Made by a program: the position numbers and the translations under genes. A stretch of DNA of 64,000 nt, taken from positions 28,289,679 through 28,353,678 of the forward strand of contig CATIUR010000005.1 in NCBI GenBank assembly GCA_949592205.1. Direction: 5' to 3'. This DNA comes from Helichrysum umbraculigerum (taxonomy: Eukaryota; Streptophyta; Magnoliopsida; Asterales; Asteraceae). Below, one piece after another: positions 54,846-64,000 of this stretch; within the stretch, counting starts at the first letter, position 1, and each line of letters starts with the position of its first letter. The notes beneath the pieces are model-generated. The model was given only the letters and a program-made list of their open reading frames with translations, made no database searches and was not told the origin of the DNA.

Positions 54846-55320
54846 CGATGTATGTCTTCATTTGTTGGTTCTCTCATGTACACATTTGAATATAAATCGA
54901 TGACACACCTTGTAAAATTTTGTAAAGTTTCACGAGAAGTTCTTTCTGACATATGCAAGTATTCATTAAAGGCATCCGGAGATGTACCGTATGCCAATTG
55001 ACGAATTGCAAAAGTGACTTCTTGAAGACAAGTAAAACCCGGTACGCCACGGCAATCAGGTCGTTGACGAAACGACAAAAAATAGTCATGAAGTGGTTCA
55101 ACGGAGTAAGAGCTAATATCCTCACAAATTTTGCAGAATAAATGACGACTCATTCGAAATCGACGTTTGAAATATTCGTGAGGATATTTCGCATTTTCGA
55201 CAAAATAATCGTTTAGTAACGTTTGCTTCGCGGTTACTCGATCACTAGGTATGAAACGACGTGAACGAGCCATGGAACTTTCGACATCTTGTTGATCATT
55301 ACTATATTTACGAGCAAGCA

Positions 55321-55758
55321 TGTAGGTTCCCGTATCGGACCTAATCAAATCCTAACTAATCAATCAGCGTGCGGAATCCAATGATTGATAACGAATACAT
55401 TTAATGAATAACACGAATCAAACACAAAGTGTAATATATTAAAACCGATAATCGATCAGCTTGATTACACATAAATACTCAGAGAATACTCTCACAACTC
55501 ACAAATTCGTCAACCTTGATTTCTGAGCCGAAATCAAGTATTTATATCGAAAACCTAATCTGACTCTTGCGACACAAGATGTGTTGCCAAGCCGACTCCT
55601 GCGGCACAAGCCTTGTGTCGCAACTACGACACTGGCTGTGTCGCTAAAACAGAAAATGTAATTACATTTAAAATACGAATGTTTAAACTAACATAATTAC
55701 ATAACAAATCTAATACATGCTAAGACCAACTGACAGACACACAAAAGATGCATCAACA
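55321..55758 (-). repeat. Copia 2 3' LTR (438 bp)
   Basis: On the minus strand it runs TGTTGATGCATC to GGGAACCTACA. A TATA box (GATATAAATACTTG) lies at ~55540. Immediately upstream, at 55568-55645, is a cluster of GCGACACAA/TTGTGTCGC words (for example TGCGGCACAAGCCTTGTGTC). Confidence 0.85.
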
Positions 55759-55768
55759 AACTCCCCCG
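55759..55768 (-). other. Copia 2 polypurine tract
   Basis: On the minus strand CGGGGGAGTT directly before the LTR start. Confidence 0.8.
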
Positions 55769-55869
55769 TGTCTTCAGCTTGGTCTTTGAAAAATCTTCAA
55801 TCAAACCCAGCCTGCTAGAAACTTGCCTCCAACATGTATTCCATGTGTCACACACACAGTCACGATCCT

Positions 55870-58440
55870 CTAAAATTGATTTGCAAGAATCTTATTCACT
55901 GCATTTCTTGCATTGTAGCGAATAGGATTATCAAACAACTTTCTCAGATCTTGTTGTGACAAATTAATCAAGCTCATAGGATCAAAAACGTTGAAGTATG
56001 CTTTCTTCAAGCCCCATAGCGATCCTGTCTCTGGCTCTGAATCTAGTATGAATACAAACACAGCTTCGCCAATATGAGCATCAAGTTCCCAGTAATAATA
56101 TCTTCGTAGAAAATTGAAGGGAACAATCTCCAAAGGAATCTCAGTCAGACAATCAGCCGGTGGATAGTGAACTTTGGTAATCGGTTACCCTGTTACTGGA
56201 TCAAGCTTCTTCTTGAACGTATATCTCGTCCCAAGCATCGGTTTGATGAAGTTGTAACACTTGCTTTTAACTTCACGATGCATAATCGTCTGTACATAAT
56301 CAGCTCAAGAATCCCTGGTTGGATTGATCAATTCCAGTTGAGCTAGATGATTTATCTCTCCCTTTGGTAACGTACTCAATTTCTTGAATGATCGTTTGAA
56401 GTACTGAATCCCGTCGCTTCTCTTTATCATCAGAATCCCCCTCTGTGCCTTCCAACTATTTATGATTCCAGTGTAATTCCCACTAACCTTGTACTTTTTG
56501 CATGTAACCGGAATTGGTTCAGGAGGGAAATACCTAACATCACCTTTTTCTTGATTTGATGTCGAAGGATCAGAAGTCGAAGCAGCTTCAAGTGCAGATG
56601 TTGATTCTGGAGCACTTTGGGAAGCTTTAGCAGACTCTGCTTCATCCTCGGAGGAATCGGTTTCAATTGTAGTAGCATCATCATAAAATTCATCAGAATG
56701 CATCTCCTCTTCCTCAACTGACACATCATCGTTGATTTCTAAATCAAATTCTTCCTCAGGTACCGAACCGTCTTCATTCATCATACGTTGAATATAAGAA
56801 AGATCAGCATTTGAGTAATCGACAGCTAACGGTCTCGGTTGACCTGGAATATCAACAACAGGAAAATAATCTAAAGCAGGCGTTTCATTGATATCAGAAA
56901 TATTTACATCATCAGTTTGAGTTCTGGCGGAAGTCCTAGGTGTTGTTTCTATGGCACGCAGACCTGACTCCCCCGGAACATTAATAGCTAGTGACTCCAA
57001 CTCTAGTACCCTAGACCTCAAATCTGGAACCAAAGCTGCAGTAGTTTTCAAATCTTTGATATGCGCAGCTTGAGCTTCAAGAACGTTTGCTTGACTTTGG
57101 ATCAGAGAAGCTTGAGACTCCAAAGTATGTTGCATAGTATCCAAACGCTTCATAAGTTCTTCAAGAACCGAAGGGTGAGGTTGAACTGGTACTTCAACAC
57201 GCGGTACCTCAGCCCTTGGCCTGGAAACAGAAGAAGAAGCAGCAGCATCAGAAGATCGACGACGATTGAGTGGAGGCTCCCAATCTTCATCAGTAGGGTC
57301 GTCATCACGAACCCTTTTCCCAGTCTCCGGGCGTACATAGACCATACCCAGACGTTGTCGTCGCTGAATGCGCTTGAAGCGCCGTGGGTCAAAACGTCGG
57401 ATATTCTCCAATTGCTCCGGTCTCGGTACAATTCCCGGAGAAGAAGCTGGTGTAGAACCACCATCAGAATCCTCACCTGCTGGTTCCTCAAGATTAGGCT
57501 GAGCATCCTGTCCACCAGCAGGTTCTTCGACATTCTCAAAATTCTCAACGTCGATCAAAACATCATCTAAATGTTCCTGATGTACAGGAACATCTACAAA
57601 AGCTTGCTCCGGTTGTTGAGCAGGTGCGGCCGGAGCATCAAGAAAACCATCGTTGGTCGGAGTTACGTAAGCCTCATTAATAACATGGCCAAAAAGCGGA
57701 ATATTTGCTTTCGCGTGCTCTCTTTGTACACAGACGATCCAGATTCGGACGTTCATCGGCGTCTGGCGAAATTGGTGGACTTGGTTTGCAGGAAGTCCAG
57801 GAAGAATATTATCGATCAACAATTGAACAAAACGTGGATATAGATTCCAACGTTTATCCCCGGCGTGTACATTTTCAACCATAGCCCTGAATATGTATCC
57901 AAGAAAGGTAAAGGGCTTGTTATAGATCAACGCGAGCATAGCAGAGGCCGTGGAATAGCTCATTCCATCGAAACCGGCCTTTCGTCCAGATAAACAGACG
58001 ATCCTCACGTGCATCAGATAACGCCACACCTTAGGAAGGTTGATTTTCCTGTATTGATCGCGGGGAACTCCCGAATAACCAAAACGATTCATGCCTCCTG
58101 AGATAAATGCATTTGCAAAGAGAACAGGCATATCAGGTGTATCTCCAAACTGAAAGAAATCCCGTAGAAGTTGCCCCGAAATGATAATCTCTCGATCAAC
58201 AACTGTAGAGATGATGCGCGTGAACGGCAAATCAGAATTTATCCGCGCATTTACCCAGAAAGGACCCACCTGGTCCTTGTAAATTGTGGTATTCATCGTT
58301 AGAGCCGCATGTACTCGAGAACGGCGTAAAAAAGCAGTCATTGGCGTGTAGGGAGCCGCCGATTCTTTGACATCATCAAGAAATGCAACGACATTATGTC
58401 GTTCCTCCCAGTCGTTCATGTTTGCGTGAATATCTACCAT
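55870..58440 (-). pseudogene. Copia 2 ORF3, with two in-frame stops
   Basis: ATG at 58440 (MVDIHANMND). A single frame of ~857 codons ends at 55870, with a TGA at ~56305 and a TAA at ~56184. The N-terminal ~220 residues share order and motifs with copia 1 ORF3 (HAALTM..TIY, FWVNARI, FGYSG, YPRFVQLLIDNILPGLP). The middle is acidic/Pro-rich with RRQRLGMVYVRP and a heptad-type stretch of TMQHTLESQASLIQSQANVLEAQ. The C-terminus after the stops (FLRRYYYWELD, SLWGLKKAYFNVFDP) has no equivalent I can see in copia 1. No signal peptide. Function unknown. Confidence 0.8.
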
Positions 58441-58499
58441 TTCTGAAACAAACAGGACACAACACACTTGAAAAATGTTAGCGTTAAGAGCACACAGTT

Positions 58500-59245
58500 A
58501 AACAAATAAAACAATTTCTCAATCTGTCATATGCGACAATGGGACTTGTGTCGCGTACGGATTGGAAATTGATTTCAAAAATATATGCGACATTGGGAAT
58601 TGTGTCGCATTCCAAATATGCGACGGACAGAGTTGTATTGCATTTTGCAATTAAATCAAATTTAATCAAAATTATTTGACAACTGCGACATAACAGTTTT
58701 GGTGCATATATTGTGTCGCATAGATTGAGCGACGTAAAGGTTGTGACGCATGCAAGCAGCGACATAAATAATGTGACGCAAAAGGTAGCGACATAAATTA
58801 ATTTCGTGAATCTTGCGACGCAAAAGTTGTGTCGCAAGTTATGTCGCAATGACGAACAACATCAAACCCAGAAACCCTCATCGGAAAATTTTAGGGGTTT
58901 TCGAAAACGATCACACCAAAAGTTGCGGCATGCAACGAAACTCAGGAAAACATAACCTTTAACTTACAAAACACTCGTTTACATGTCTAATTATTCCAAA
59001 AACCAACCCGCAAAACCCCCGTATATGTAATCCACGATTAAACACAAAATACACGGTGGAATGGGGTAAAAAGAGTACCTAATGATCGAGAAAGGTGTGA
59101 GGAACAAGAATCGAGTGATGTATCGTAGTGAAAACGCCTTGAAATCGAACGAGAAATCAAAAAAACCACCACAGACGTTGTGTCGCAAAGTCGAGAGCTT
59201 GTGTCGTTATTTTTGTGAGTATGTCGTAATAACAGTGTGGCGACT
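58500..59245. repeat. Copia 2 pol-ORF3 spacer packed with TGTGTCGCA/TGCGACA words
   Basis: At least 15 copies of GTGTCGC, GTGACGC, GCGACA and close relatives, often as facing pairs (for example TGCGACATTGGGAATTGTGT followed by CGCA). They match the words in this element's LTR. No coding frame. The small ORFs here are artefacts. Confidence 0.85.
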
Positions 59246-59555
59246 GAAGCGGTGGGGTCAAGGTATGTAACACCCCAAAATTTACTGTTTAGCGGAAGCA
59301 TACTTTGGGGTGCTACTAATCTATAATCAAAGCGCACAAGATATAATGAACGACTCTATATGCGTCGTTTTAACAAAATATATTAATATAATAAATGTTT
59401 ACAGCATAAGAAGCTTTACATAGCTCGTGTTCGATTTAAATGAGAGATTCCAATACATAAACACTTGTACAAATATACTAATGCAAGGAAATCTCTAATG
59501 TCTGCATGATGACTCGAGCTACAGTAATCCTGAGGGCGGTCCAACCTACTGTTGG

Positions 59556-60703
59556 TGTAACATCCTCGTTTTGGGCCTAGTTGAAATTTGTAATTTCTTT
59601 ATTTATTTAATTATTTAATTGTGTTATAATAAATGATTTATATTATTTGGGCATTGAAAATAATAGGTCAAACAGTTAAATGACTTATTGTGAATACTAA
59701 AATATTACGTGTTTTAAATTAATTTAGTTGACGGAAAAATAAAACAGTTTTCTCGCAAATGTTTTTTTAAGTTCCAGAGAATAGATTTGGAACGGGTATA
59801 ATATTTACATCAATTTGCACTGCATTATACTGTGAACTAAATGGGATGTAGACCTTAATTTCCCCACTTCACTATTTTTGCCAAAATACTCCCTGGAAGA
59901 GATGAAAAATCGCAGGAGACCTTCACCCCTCCATAAACTCATTCTTAAACATCAAATTAAAGCTAGAAAGCTTGGATTCTTCACCTCTTGATTATCTATA
60001 ACATCATGTAAGTGTGTTCTTCATCTTAATTTAACCTAGAAATGGGTTTTTGGGGTTTTTGCTAAATTGTAAGTTAAAATTCGAAATTAGGGTTTGATTT
60101 TGTGAAATTGATATGGGTTAAGCTTATGAATGATGATGGTTATCATTATTCAAGCTAAGTTATGATTTGCTTGTGGTTCTTAGGTTGTTAGATGATGCAT
60201 GTATAGGAATTTTGGTTTGATGATGAATGTTTATTGTTAGCTAACAATTATTGATGATATTTGTTGATTTTAGGTTGTTAGTAAACCTAGAACATGATTA
60301 ATTCTCATTATTTTGGATAATTAAGTGAATTAGTGATTAAATGGATATAAATATGGAAATTGAAGATTGGTTAAGTTGTTTGTTGATACACCATGTTTAT
60401 GCATGGTGATTTTGATTGTTTAGTGTTTATGCATGGGATTGTATTGAGTGTTATTGACATTAATTCAACTACATAATGAGTAAATTGAAGTTGGTGATTT
60501 ATGATTAAAATGGGTATTTGTCAAAAGATGATAATTGAGTGTTAATCCACCTTGATTAGTAAATATGGGGGTTGTTAATGAAATGATTGATGTTAAAAAT
60601 TATTAGTTGTTAATTATTTAGATTCACCACTAATATAGTGATCTTAGCTAGTGAGATAATGAGATACTCATAAATGAGTTGTTATAACTTGTTGTTCTTG
60701 TAG

Positions 60704-60747
<44 letters not shown>

Positions 60748-61661
60748 AATATGTTATATGATTATAACATGAGTTGATTTTAATGGATAAGCTACTGACT
60801 TGCTATTTGAATAAATTCTCAGATATGGAGAAGACTCAGTGACATTAGACTACTGAGTGGACGACGGAGGTATTGGTGAGTGGACCTGTAACCTTCAGCG
60901 TAACTTAGTTGTAACAGATTTGGTTACAACGGGTAAACGTGGTTTTACTATTTATAGACTATTGATTGACATGTTGCCTTGATAGGTATAGATTCTGTGA
61001 TATCTGGCCTTTGGGCATATGTGCTTAATTGGAGGTCAACATGGTTTGGGCTTAAGGATACTATTGAGTTGCCAACACAGGTCCTTGTACACGGTTGGTT
61101 ATAGGAATACTGTGTTGTGTGGGTAAATAGTACCTAAGCTATCGGTTTACCACTGTATTGGCCTGCAGTTGGTGTGAGGTTTCTTGGAGGGCCACCCGGG
61201 CATGAGGGCACCTCAAGGACCGCCGATCCTCTTGAATTATGTGTTTACAATGCTATATGCTGTAAACAATGTGTTGTGTTTATGATGTTGTTGCTGTTTT
61301 ATTATGCTATGCTTAGTTGTAACAAATTTGCTATGCTAGGTTGCACTGTAGGCTATTGGTTCATTCACTTAGCATTGAGCTAATCCCCCACATTATCATT
61401 CCTTGCAGGATATGATTAGATTATGGGATGAGCAAGGAGCTATTGACTGGATGGAATGTTTGACGACTTGATGTTACTATGATCTTTGGTTTTTATAAAT
61501 CATTGTCGTCTTTCAAATTATGTAACATCCAAAAATGATAAATTATGTTTTGAAATAGATTGACTTTATATGAGTGTTATACATTGTAAAATTATTAATG
61601 CTTGTTGGACTTTCGCTTCCGGTTATAAAAAAAAAAGTTCTGAAATTTGAAGGGTGTAATA
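59556..61661 (+). mobile_element. Solo LTR of the LARD-like family
   Basis: 2,106 bp from TGTAACATCCTCG to GGGTGTAATA, flanked by GTTGG at 59551-59555 and 61662-61666. It aligns with the minus strand of 32039-33953 in several blocks (start, and GGAGAAGACTCAGTGACATTA...GTGAGTGGACCTGTAACC). It lacks the GC-rich palindrome array of that family. A TA run lies at 60709-60745. No gene: 61174-61383 is spurious. Confidence 0.85.
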
Positions 61662-62505
61662 GTTGGGTACCTAAAGCTGATGAGCTCACAGGTTTGTATA
61701 TCAAATAATATCGTGTGAACCGCAAGATTTAAATACTGATTTGCAACCAAGCAAATAATGTTGTATATAGCCATGAGCACATCGTCTGAGCTTAACTCGA
61801 GGGGTCAGGATCCACATTCAAGGACCTGATCTAGGTGCATCCCACGAGTGCCTAATCTACACTCGTCTGAACAAATATTAGTACGTCCGTTTAACCAGTT
61901 AGTGCATGCTAACCCGGACGAGGAGGGTCAATCCTATATGGTAACATATACTAATATTCACGCTACAACGTATTACCAAACTATGCTGATGGAGGGCTTT
62001 GAAATGATTAGTGAAAATAACTCATGTAGTATATGAAAAGTTTGTACTTGCGTTCATATTGTAAAATAAAACGAGCAGTATATCACACCGCTGAGAAAAC
62101 AGTAAAAAGAGGGGTCATGAGACTCACCCGAGTCTTGAGAGTTTAACTTAATAAACTTGGGTTGATTAGCCGAGTAGTGATGTCCGAAGACTTGTAACCT
62201 GAGGGTGTCCACGACACGCGATGGTTATAAACGTGAGTAGGTATCTATAAAGACTACCTTTGTAGTTGTTCGTCCAACTAGAATGTCCAAATTACTACGA
62301 TTTGGTTGATTTGTTTGAGTATTTGGAAAACGTGTACGGCCCGTTGGTGATTGATTGCAATAATAATCTCAACATTATTATTTTTATTTCGAATGTTATA
62401 CTCAAAAGTATGTTCCAATGTGTTTTAGAAGTCGTATCGTATAAGGGTTTGAGGTTATACAATTTCGACACTTAGTATAAAAATGGTTTGTAAACATTCT
62501 GTTTT

Positions 62506-62870
62506 TAGCGTCACTTATAGCGACACTTAAGGGCTTAGACGACTTTCAAGAAGTGTCGCATAAAATGGTAAGTTCTGAATTAGTGGCGTCACTGGAGGAA
62601 GTGACGCATAAGGAGCGACACTTAAGCAAGTGTCGGGTACAAGTGTCGGATAAGTTGCAGTTCGATTTCGGGGCGACACTTAAGCAAGTGTCGAGGACAA
62701 GTGTTGGGGATTGAATTTGCATCACTTAGGTTAGTGACGCAAAAAGAGGGTTTTTAGCGGCACTTAGGCAAGTAACGCAAAATTAGGGTTCTTGGCGACA
62801 CTTAATGCGTCACTTAAGGAAGTGACGATATATTGGCTCTGGCTATAGCGACACTTACGTCTGGTAGGTT
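62506..62870. repeat. Hairpin array GCGACACTTAAGCAAGTGTCG / GCGTCACTT...AAGTGACGC in the gypsy LTR
   Basis: Around ten units using the same two stems as the TR-GAG LTR array, in an LTR whose surrounding sequence has diverged. Examples are GCGACACTTAAGCAAGTGTC (twice) and GCGTCACTGGAGGAAGTGAC. It lies on the transcribed side of the CT-rich leader, as in the TR-GAG LTR. Confidence 0.85.
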
Positions 62871-63936
62871 TCTAGACTTGTCGAAAACGTGTTAAACGAC
62901 CACCATTTGGTCTGAAACTTTTTACCCAACCCTTATATTGGTTCTTAGAGTTGATAAGAAAAATTATTAAGTCGAGTTGGTTGCGTTTCTAGTGTCGTTT
63001 TCCTTAAAATGGTCAAAACTGAACTTTATCCGACAATGTTCCAAAAACGAGTTTTAAATACATTTTTGGACATTACGAAGCTAGATAAACAACATACAAC
63101 TAAAATAAATCGAAATCTAAAAGTTTTTCAAAAGTGTCGGGAATCTTACAAGTTAGCGCGAGACGAAACCGAAAAGATAGGATTGTAGATCGTGACTCCG
63201 TGATTGTTTTCTTCCAAATGAGCAAGAGGATTTGATGTCGTTTGGCGGTGCTTTTTGGTGGTGAAGGGTGGCGGTGGTGGTCGTTGTTTTTGAGAGAAAG
63301 ATGAGAGTGTTTAGAGAGAGAGAGATAGATGTGTTTGTGTGTGTTTTTGGATCAAAGATGGAGGGGTTTTGGGGGTGGTAAGGGGCCGGCCCACATGGCC
63401 CCCACCCATGTGTGGTTGGCTCCAAATTTTAATCCCCTGTATTTGCGCTCCGTGCGGTGTTCGTTTTCCCGATAGTTTAAACGTTTAATAAATTTTATAC
63501 TCGTTTAAATGCAAGTTTCAAAATACGATTATTCATTCGGTATTTTTGTTGAAGTATTTCATCAAATACTTTATGATTGAGTTATAAAATATAACTTTAG
63601 CTTTGTTTCCATTGTTTGCGCGTTTAATATTTTACTCGCGTAGCCGTTATTTGTATGATACGAAATTAGAATTAAAATATTATTAAATAATATTTTGGAT
63701 ATAATATGGTTATTAAATAATGGTATATTATTTAATAAAATTGTTCACCAACGTCCGTATTAAATTGAATCGAATTACATTCGATTTAAATTGCGAACGA
63801 TTTAATCAAATCGCATAATTGTATATATTCAACAATATATATTACTTGATACATTAATTAGCCTAACACATAACTAATTACATGTATTATGGATGATTAG
63901 GCACTAACCACTAGTCCTAATTTGACGGGTGTCACA

Positions 63937-64000
63937 TTCTCCCCCTGTTAGAAGAATTTCGTCCCGAAATTTAGTTGGAAGTCGTGTTTGGAGTAGCGCC
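63937..64000 (-). other. Gypsy PPT and end of element body
   Basis: On the minus strand: ATTTCGGGACGAAATTC followed by AACAGGGGGAGAA and then the LTR start. Same arrangement as in the TR-GAG element (24995-25027). The coding body lies outside the window. Confidence 0.85.

Larger units (their letters stand above)
53337..55273 (-). pseudogene. PIF/Harbinger transposase (HARBI1/Plant_tran type), broken
   Basis: Starts at ATG 55273 (MARSRRFIPSDR). The first part (to 54846) has the helical DNA-binding region with YPHEYFKRRFRMSRHLF. After the hAT MITE it continues with LYDKHHELHGFSGMLDSIDCMHW (first catalytic Asp), WKGQYTRGDHG, LEAVASYDMWIWHAYFGV.GSNND (second Asp), and YYLADGIYP.W. The third acidic region (QSAARKDVER) is out of frame after a stop near 53767. 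The rest can be followed to ~53337 in shifting frames. DDE-type nuclease of Harbinger DNA transposons; not functional here. Confidence 0.85.
55321..59265 (-). mobile_element. Ty1/copia retrotransposon 2, 3' part (minus strand)
   Basis: From low to high coordinates: 3' LTR, PPT, ORF3 and the spacer that normally follows pol. The element is then cut by the gypsy LTR at 59266, and gag-pol is not in this window. The LTR inserted just upstream of the Harbinger transposase start. Same organisation as copia 1 but a different family by sequence. Confidence 0.8.
59266..63936 (-). mobile_element. Ty3/gypsy 3' LTR (minus strand), split by a solo LTR
   Basis: On the minus strand it starts TGTGACACCCG at 63936, after a PPT, and ends GGGGTGTTACA at 59266. 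Its middle and end align with the TR-GAG LTR (for example the ACTCGAGC/TGCATGC region, CTCACAGGTTTGTA, and the CT-rich leader at 63240-63340), but it is clearly diverged, so it is a related family. After removal of the solo LTR it is about 2.56 kb. The body lies beyond the right edge. Confidence 0.85.

Noticed and set aside
58484..59337. Arg/Thr/Leu-rich minus-strand ORFs
   Set aside because: They translate the GTGTCGC word arrays; not genes.
61174..61383. ORF in the solo LTR of the LARD-like family
   Set aside because: Lies in non-coding LTR sequence and is not preserved in the related LTR at 32039-33953.

Overview
The window is plant nuclear DNA, almost certainly from a eudicot and probably from the daisy family (Asteraceae). 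Evidence: initiator-Met-tRNA-primed Ty1/copia and Ty3/gypsy elements, Mutator-like (MULE), Harbinger, hAT and Helitron DNA transposons, a tRNA-type SINE, spliced gene fragments, and copia elements with a long third ORF of a type I recall as abundant in Tanacetum-like genomes (memory, not a search). There are no bacterial-type genes, rRNA, tRNA genes or CRISPR. The only candidate host-expressed gene is a spliced, open nucleocapsid-like gene at 49.7-51.6 kb.

Layout. 1-4.1 kb: simple repeats and a probable minus-strand LTR remnant with a GC-rich repeat block upstream of a TATA box. 4.6-5.2 kb: a truncated copy of a plant rhabdovirus-like nucleocapsid gene. 5639-47809: one MULE with ~340 bp terminal inverted repeats 42 kb apart. 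It carries the tail of a MuDR transposase (+) and, convergently, a multi-exon DUF1985-Ulp1 (C48 protease) gene (-). Insertions inflated it from about 7 kb: a TA-flanked element and a Helitron in the last Ulp1 intron, and a solo LTR and a complete copia element in a DUF1985 exon. The copia is itself split by a reverse-oriented non-coding LTR element (LARD-like), which is split by a tandem, gag-only gypsy element (TR-GAG type). That makes four levels of nesting, each with recognisable boundaries.

47.8-53 kb: a SINE with a 15 bp target duplication, non-coding DNA, the second nucleocapsid-like gene (two coding exons, 478 codons, telo-box-rich leader) and MITEs. 53.3-55.3 kb: a broken PIF/Harbinger transposase carrying a hAT MITE. 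55.3-59.3 kb: the 3' part of a second copia element (minus strand) with its third ORF. 59.3-64 kb: the 3' LTR of a gypsy element (minus strand), split by a solo LTR related to the LARD-like element; its body continues beyond the window.

Main unexplained signal: most LTR families here carry dense, family-specific sets of short palindromic words. The gypsy LTRs carry GCGACACTT...AAGTGTCGC hairpins in which paired bases covary. Copia 2 carries TGTGTCGCA/TGCGACA. Copia 1 carries CCACTGTYA/CCCCTGTTAG in its LTR, its pol-ORF3 spacer and even its coding linkers. The LARD-like element carries GAAGCCGCCGGCTTC. In both copias the words lie in the LTR and next to ORF3, which suggests (hypothesis) that ORF3 or another element protein recognises its own word. 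A second curiosity is a tandem array of four 63-nt in-frame exons in the MULE-borne Ulp1 gene.
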